A stretch of 10,517 nucleotides of DNA, from assembly GCA_043746555.1 (NCBI GenBank), contig JAYTQU010000398.1, forward strand, positions 1-10,517, read 5' to 3'. This DNA comes from CAZQYC01 sp043746555 (lineage in GTDB: Bacteria; Pseudomonadota; Gammaproteobacteria; Steroidobacterales; Steroidobacteraceae). The stretch's first letter is position 1. Each line of letters begins with the position of its first letter. Below are positions 7,801 to 10,517 of the stretch, in pieces. Both the position numbers and the translations under genes were made by a program. A model generated the notes under the pieces. The model ran no database searches, had not been told where the DNA came from, and saw nothing but the letters and a program-made list of their open reading frames with translations.

Positions 7801-8179
7801 AGATCTGGATTTCGATCTCGCTAAGTTGGGACAAGACAATCGCCATACCGACGACGATACGATTCGCCGCAAGGCACGCGCTCAAGCGCGCGAGGACTCG
7901 ACAGTCGAAATGCCCGCGAAGCGAGGCGGCGGCGATATGGCGCCGACTGTCGAGCAACCGCGGCCGAAATTCGACCGCGCCGAGTTGGTTGCGACCACGC
8001 AGTTGCCGGAGATGGAACCGGTGACGATGAGTGAAGTGGGAACTAAACTCGATCTGGCGCGTGCGTATATGGACATGGGGGATCCCGATGGCGCGCGCAG
8101 TATTCTCGAAGAAGTATTGGCCGAGGGCAATTCAGGGCAGCGTTCGGAAGCGCAGCGCCTGCTCGATTCGATTCGCTAA
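4886..8179 (+). CDS. fimV: FimV/HubP-type polar landmark and pilus-assembly protein
   Basis: FimV-family proteins span the inner membrane, bind peptidoglycan and mark the cell pole; in relatives they promote type IV pilus assembly, twitching and polar placement of chemotaxis or chromosome-segregation factors. The 1097 residues show, in order: a signal peptide (1-25, probable cut after LFA); the FimV N-terminal domain opening LGLGEIHPNSALSQPF (to about 135); a Pro/Thr/Glu-rich linker (136-245); a LysM domain with VQRGDSLWRIA (about 247-303); an Ala/Glu/Lys-rich predicted coiled coil (about 355-435); a second Pro/Thr linker (440-480); one membrane span (about 489-510) followed by SRRR; a cytoplasmic TPR-like region (about 608-705); a long acidic, low-complexity stretch with degenerate repeats (about 710-1045); and the C-terminal FimV helix pair with LDLARAYMDMGDPDGARSILEEV (1055-1077). 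All expected domains are present. Its place between asd and truA matches Pseudomonas and Xanthomonas-type genomes. It ends at a strong terminator. Confidence 0.95.
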   Translation: MTRIMPRLLKGAILGALLSPATLFALGLGEIHPNSALSQPFDAEIELVSPTAEELSSLKVTVAGSDIYSRFGLDRPAFLSTFTFKVVQTGDGRAIVRVTSTRPLTEPVVTMLIEATWAGGRMVHEYTVFLDPPVFMPVQPVPSTAPVVRDQRPATPPPTEQPRDTGVIERTPEPTTVVPPPVAQTPEPTVSTKPAEPTPVSRPEEIAAPSEPKSTPTPAATSSSSEPRELQAETVPTPTPTITGDSHGVQRGDSLWRIANSIRPGTPQMINQTMIALYRANPSAFVGSNINRLRAGVVLRIPNDEALMSVDVREANAEVARQYNEWRPVTAEPAESERLRLVPPTEPVAPPSAAQQKAVTASAQAAKAAEEKAAAAKAASDAAAKAQAETEAKRLLELKNAELARMQREREEQAAAEAAARKATEQSKAAEAKVPEETVSKTEPAPTPEPTPEATATPPAATTTAPPAPIVAPTPAPVEPSLLDKLSDLPWIGILIALGALLVGGGAIVYSRRRQPETMHYPMGDSGGGIPTMTPADFEAALDRGSKHSFGGSGDSAFEDPRTMQVEALSEGAIEASPQRRGATAEISRAPLRSADDTMSSETAVHVDQQDALAEADFHMAYGLYDQAADLVKIAIEREPLRRDLKFKLLEIYFVWGNKDSFVDAARDLYQTRDVAPAGEWDRILVMGKQIAHENPMFKGGAQHLSDMIDVNLEGGENRVDIDLFASPEGSDTGSNSRLDFEIGNTGARAKPAKLDFVLDETSNRKARVDLDETREMDASASTQETPTIETPMLDATAEQPMDRSFVRAGDQTIRERTVSLDFDKDNNLAPTNDQTAELSIDDLGLDVGGLESTGSLDQTAALVDHIGDDEMTRIAKVPTFKKPPHPSSLEPTMEVPAMKPDQAGKRGKGRDAASHVIENEPSFDLDSHGGDSGDEEGVSTIYLEQIENDAGEFVDTLGPGNTGDTAMLGPEDLDFDLAKLGQDNRHTDDDTIRRKARAQAREDSTVEMPAKRGGGDMAPTVEQPRPKFDRAELVATTQLPEMEPVTMSEVGTKLDLARAYMDMGDPDGARSILEEVLAEGNSGQRSEAQRLLDSIR
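7316..7528 (+). repeat. Degenerate 23-24-residue protein repeats in the FimV cytoplasmic region
   Basis: Three units in FimV each open with Asp-Gln-Thr, at residues 811, 834 and 858, so the period is 23 and then 24 residues. The second and third units share DQTA followed by acidic and aliphatic residues; the first has DQTI. The DNA has diverged, so this is a protein-level repeat inside the fimV reading frame and not a recent DNA duplication. Its function is unknown. Confidence 0.45.
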
Positions 8180-8187
8180 TATCAATG

Positions 8188-8217
8188 AGGGCGGACGTAA
8201 CGTCCGCCCTTGTCTTT
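8188..8217 (+). terminator. Rho-independent terminator after fimV
   Basis: AGGGCGGACGT (8188-8198) and ACGTCCGCCCT (8200-8210) form a perfect inverted repeat of 11 bases around one central A. In RNA this folds as a GC-rich stem of about nine pairs with a three-base loop, followed by the T-rich run TTGTCTTT. It begins nine bases after the fimV stop and is the only strong intrinsic terminator seen in the window. It should end the fimV transcript, although the T-run is interrupted by G and C and some read-through into truA is likely. Confidence 0.85.
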
Positions 8218-8222
8218 AATTC

Positions 8223-9050
8223 ATGCCACGCATCGCTCTGGGCCTCGAATACGACGGCAGTCGTTACAACGGCTGGCAAATTCAAACGCATGCTCCGAGC
8301 GTTCAAGCGGAAATAGAAAAAGCGCTGAGCTCAGTCGCCGCCCATCCCGTCAACGTGACTACTGCGGGGCGCACCGATGCGCGCGTTCATGCATCGATGC
8401 AGATTATCCATTTCGACGCGGCCATCGATCGCGGCGAACGTGCTTGGGTGCTCGGCGCTAATTCGATATTAGCGGCCGACGTCAGCGCGCTATGGGCGCG
8501 GACCGTTCCCGAAGAATTTCACGCGCGTTACAGCGCGTTAGCGCGCAGTTACCGCTATGTAATCGTCAACCGTCCGACGCGTCCCGCGCTTGATCGTGAA
8601 CGCGCTTCTTGGATTCGTCGGCCGTTGAATTGCGAGTCGATGCACCGCGCCGCACAGGCTTTGGTTGGCGAGCACGATTTTACTTCACTGCGCGCCGCAG
8701 AATGTCAGTCGAAGACGGCGATGCGTCGGCTTGAGTCCATCTCGGTGACGCGCTATGAGGAGTTCGTCACCATCGTCGTGACGGCCAACGCTTTCCTACA
8801 GCACATGGTCCGCAACATAGCCGGACTGTTGATCGCTATTGGCGTCGGCGATCGACCCGTCGAATGGAGTCGCCAGGTTCTTGAGGCTCGCAATCGTCGT
8901 ATCGCCGGCGTCACCGCGCCGCCACAGGGCTTAACGCTCATCGGCGTTCGCTATCCTGCCGAATTTGGACTGCCGAGCGAACCTGAAGCCACCGCCTTTC
9001 GCGATCGTCACTTGCCCGCCGCCGTCCGGTCGCGTATAGATACAGAATAA
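8223..9050 (+). CDS. truA: tRNA pseudouridine(38-40) synthase TruA
   Basis: TruA isomerises uridines 38, 39 and 40 in the anticodon arm of many tRNAs to pseudouridine, in the cytosol. The 275-residue protein opens with RIALGLEYDGSRYNGWQ (3-19), the typical TruA start, which fixes the ATG at 8223. The catalytic Asp52 lies in AGRTDARVHA (48-57). Further family segments are QIIHFD (60-65), FHARYSALARSYRYVI (99-114), GEHDFTSLR (149-157) and FLQHMVRNIAGLLIAIG (191-207). One oddity is Arg54 where the motif normally has Gly (GRTDAGVHA); the codon is CGC, one base from GGC. No Shine-Dalgarno is visible, and the start follows the fimV terminator hairpin by 13 bases. accD begins 19 bases after the stop; trpF, often placed between them, is absent. 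Confidence 0.96.
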   Translation: MPRIALGLEYDGSRYNGWQIQTHAPSVQAEIEKALSSVAAHPVNVTTAGRTDARVHASMQIIHFDAAIDRGERAWVLGANSILAADVSALWARTVPEEFHARYSALARSYRYVIVNRPTRPALDRERASWIRRPLNCESMHRAAQALVGEHDFTSLRAAECQSKTAMRRLESISVTRYEEFVTIVVTANAFLQHMVRNIAGLLIAIGVGDRPVEWSRQVLEARNRRIAGVTAPPQGLTLIGVRYPAEFGLPSEPEATAFRDRHLPAAVRSRIDTE

Positions 9051-9069
9051 ATTCTTTGAGAACTTGCCT

Positions 9070-9945
9070 ATGACCTGGTTCGAGAAAATCATGCCTTCCC
9101 GCATCAAGACCGAACGCCGGACGCGCTCGGTGCCGGAAGGGCTGTGGATGAAGTGCGCCGCGTGCGATGCCGTGCTTTATCGCGCCGAACTCGATCGCAA
9201 TCTACAAGTGTGTCCAAAGTGCGCGCATCACATGCGCATCGGCGCGCGCGATCGACTCGAGAACTTTCTCGATGCGGACACGTGGCAGGAGATCGGCGGA
9301 AACATCGAGCCCGAGGATCCGCTGAAGTTTCGCGCGCTCAAAAAATATCGCGATCAGTTGACCATGGCGCAAAAGACCACGGAAGAAACCGACGCGCTGA
9401 TCGTATTGGCCGGAAAATTACTGGGTCTGGAAGTCGTGGCCTGCGCATTTGAATTCGAATTCATGGGCGGGTCGATGGGCTCGGTGGTCGGCGAACGCTT
9501 TGTGCGCGGCGTCGACTATTGCTTGGAAAAACGCGCGCCGCTCATTTGTTTTTCGGCAAGCGGCGGTGCGCGCATGCAAGAGGCGTTGCTCTCGCTGTTG
9601 CAGATGGCTAAAACCAGCGCAGCGCTGGTGCAATTGTCCCAATCACGGTTACCGTATATTTCCGTGCTTACCGACCCGACTACCGGGGGAGTATCTGCAA
9701 GCTTGGCGATGTTGGGCGACATCAATATCGGCGAGCCCAAGGCGTTGATCGGCTTCACCGGACAACGCGTGATTCAACAAACCGTGCGCGAAACCTTGCC
9801 GGAGGGTTTTCAGCGTAGCGAGTTTTTGCTCGATCATGGCGCCATCGACATGATTCTAGATCGGCGCGACATGCGTGAACGCATCGCGCAAATGCTCAGC
9901 CTGATGATGCATAGGCCCGCGCCAGCGGCGGAGCAACCGGCCTGA
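9070..9945 (+). CDS. accD: Acetyl-CoA carboxylase carboxyltransferase subunit beta
   Basis: AccD is the beta subunit of the carboxyltransferase that, with AccA, moves the carboxyl group from biotin on AccB to acetyl-CoA to give malonyl-CoA, the committed step of fatty acid synthesis. The 291-residue protein carries the N-terminal four-cysteine zinc ribbon Cys29-x2-Cys32 and Cys48-x2-Cys51, then the crotonase-like carboxyltransferase core with FEFEFMGGSMGSVVGERF (127-144), ICFSASGGARMQEALLSL (159-176), SVLTDPTTGGVSAS (198-211) and PKALIGFTGQRVIQQTVRE (223-241). The ATG at 9070 is chosen because the protein then starts MTWFEKIMPSRI, as homologues do; a TTG at 9064 would add two residues. A weak GAG (9058-9060) precedes it. 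folC follows, the usual accD-folC pairing of gammaproteobacteria. Confidence 0.97.
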   Translation: MTWFEKIMPSRIKTERRTRSVPEGLWMKCAACDAVLYRAELDRNLQVCPKCAHHMRIGARDRLENFLDADTWQEIGGNIEPEDPLKFRALKKYRDQLTMAQKTTEETDALIVLAGKLLGLEVVACAFEFEFMGGSMGSVVGERFVRGVDYCLEKRAPLICFSASGGARMQEALLSLLQMAKTSAALVQLSQSRLPYISVLTDPTTGGVSASLAMLGDINIGEPKALIGFTGQRVIQQTVRETLPEGFQRSEFLLDHGAIDMILDRRDMRERIAQMLSLMMHRPAPAAEQPA

Positions 9946-10024
9946 TTCTCTACACGTAAATCGCTTGAGCAACCGCGCTTAGCCTGAGTCTTGCCAGACG
10001 CAGGTCTTGTATCGCCGCGAAGCA

Positions 10025-10517
10025 ATGCAGTTTCAAAGTCTTCCTGAATGGCTCCACTATCAAGAGCGGCTCCATCCCAATCCGATCGACCTTGGCCTTG
10101 AGCGACTCGCCCAAGTGCTTGCGCGGTTGCACTGGCGTCCGTTTAATTGTCCGGTCATCACCGTGGGCGGCACGAACGGGAAGGGTTCGTGCGTGGCGCT
10201 GATCGATAGCATACTTTCCGCCGAAGGCTATCGGGTCGGAACATTTACCTCACCGCATCTAATTCGTTACAGCGAACGCATTAAAATTGCCGATCAAGAA
10301 ATTTCCGATGCATCTTTGATTGCAGCGTTTGAACGCATCGAAGACGCGCGCGATACCGTGTCACTCACGTTTTTCGAATTCAACACGTTAGCGGCATTGT
10401 TGATCTTCCAGACAGCGGCGTTGGATGCCGTCGTGCTCGAAGTGGGCTTAGGTGGAAAACTCGACGCAGTCAACATTGTCGATCCTGACGTCGCCATTGT
10501 CAGTTCAATCGCGTTGG
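10025..10517 (+). CDS. folC: Bifunctional dihydrofolate synthase/folylpolyglutamate synthase, N-terminal part
   Basis: FolC joins glutamate to dihydropteroate and adds further glutamates to folates, using ATP. The gene runs off the right end after 164 codons of an expected 420 or so. The visible part is the Mur-ligase-like N-terminal half: SLPEWLHYQERLHPNPIDLGLERL (5-28), the ATP-binding loop VGGTNGKGS (47-55), TFTSPHLIRYSERI (73-86), FFEFNTLAALLIF (116-128) and VLEVGLGGKLDAVN (137-150). The loop has VGGTNGKGS where VAGTNGKGS is common, and Lys145 stands where Arg is usual; both are mild changes. The start is the ATG at 10025, matching the usual M-x-F-x-S-L-x-E-W-L opening; a TTG at 10007 is a weaker alternative, and an in-frame stop at 9980 limits further extension. 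The 79-base gap after accD shows no clear promoter or terminator. Confidence 0.95.
   Translation, partial: MQFQSLPEWLHYQERLHPNPIDLGLERLAQVLARLHWRPFNCPVITVGGTNGKGSCVALIDSILSAEGYRVGTFTSPHLIRYSERIKIADQEISDASLIAAFERIEDARDTVSLTFFEFNTLAALLIFQTAALDAVVLEVGLGGKLDAVNIVDPDVAIVSSIAL

Noticed and set aside
7298..7957. A 219-codon open frame on the minus strand opposite the fimV cytoplasmic region
   Set aside because: It is a GC-driven shadow of fimV without family motifs or a ribosome binding site.
4886..8179. A new surface or adhesin-like system suggested by the long repetitive protein
   Set aside because: The N-terminal domain, LysM, single membrane span, TPR-like region and C-terminal helices in this order are the standard FimV/HubP architecture.
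9064..9069. TTG start for accD, two codons upstream of the ATG
   Set aside because: Homologues begin M-x-W-F/I-E-K/R-I, matching the ATG at 9070, and the upstream GAG is too close to the TTG.

Overview
The window is a stretch of ordinary bacterial core genome, almost certainly from a gammaproteobacterium. The gene set and order (prmB-aroC-asd-fimV-truA-accD-folC, with Sco1/psd/epmA diverging on the left) resemble conserved blocks of Pseudomonas, Xanthomonas and related gammaproteobacteria. A full FimV/HubP-type polar protein and a start matching EpmA (an EF-P-modifying enzyme) also point to Gammaproteobacteria. The DNA is moderately GC-rich. I cannot place it below class level. No mobile element, CRISPR array, tRNA, rRNA or phage gene was found.

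Left block, minus strand (1-1550): a leftward operon of a Sco1/SenC-type copper chaperone, then phosphatidylserine decarboxylase (psd), then the first about 20 codons of a gene that looks like epmA and runs off the window. The junctions overlap (TGATG between the Sco gene and psd, GTGA between psd and the epmA-like gene), so translation is probably coupled.

Right block, plus strand (1612-10517): prmB (ribosomal protein uL3 glutamine methyltransferase) and aroC (chorismate synthase) lie 10 bases apart. After a short spacer comes asd (aspartate-semialdehyde dehydrogenase). A 158-base spacer with short direct repeats leads to fimV, a 1097-residue polar landmark and pilus-assembly protein with a periplasmic LysM part, one membrane span and a long acidic cytoplasmic part. 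A clear rho-independent terminator ends fimV only 13 bases before the truA start codon. truA (tRNA pseudouridine synthase) is followed by accD (acetyl-CoA carboxylase beta subunit) and a truncated folC (folylpolyglutamate/dihydrofolate synthase). The trpF gene that often sits between truA and accD in relatives is absent.

The block combines biosynthesis (aromatic amino acids and folate through chorismate, the aspartate family, fatty acids, phosphatidylethanolamine), modification of the translation machinery (PrmB, TruA and probably EpmA), respiratory copper insertion and cell-pole organisation. I see no new defence or accessory system. The points most worth checking are the terminator packed against an SD-less truA start, an Arg in place of the usual Gly beside the TruA catalytic Asp, and degenerate repeats in the cytoplasmic part of FimV.
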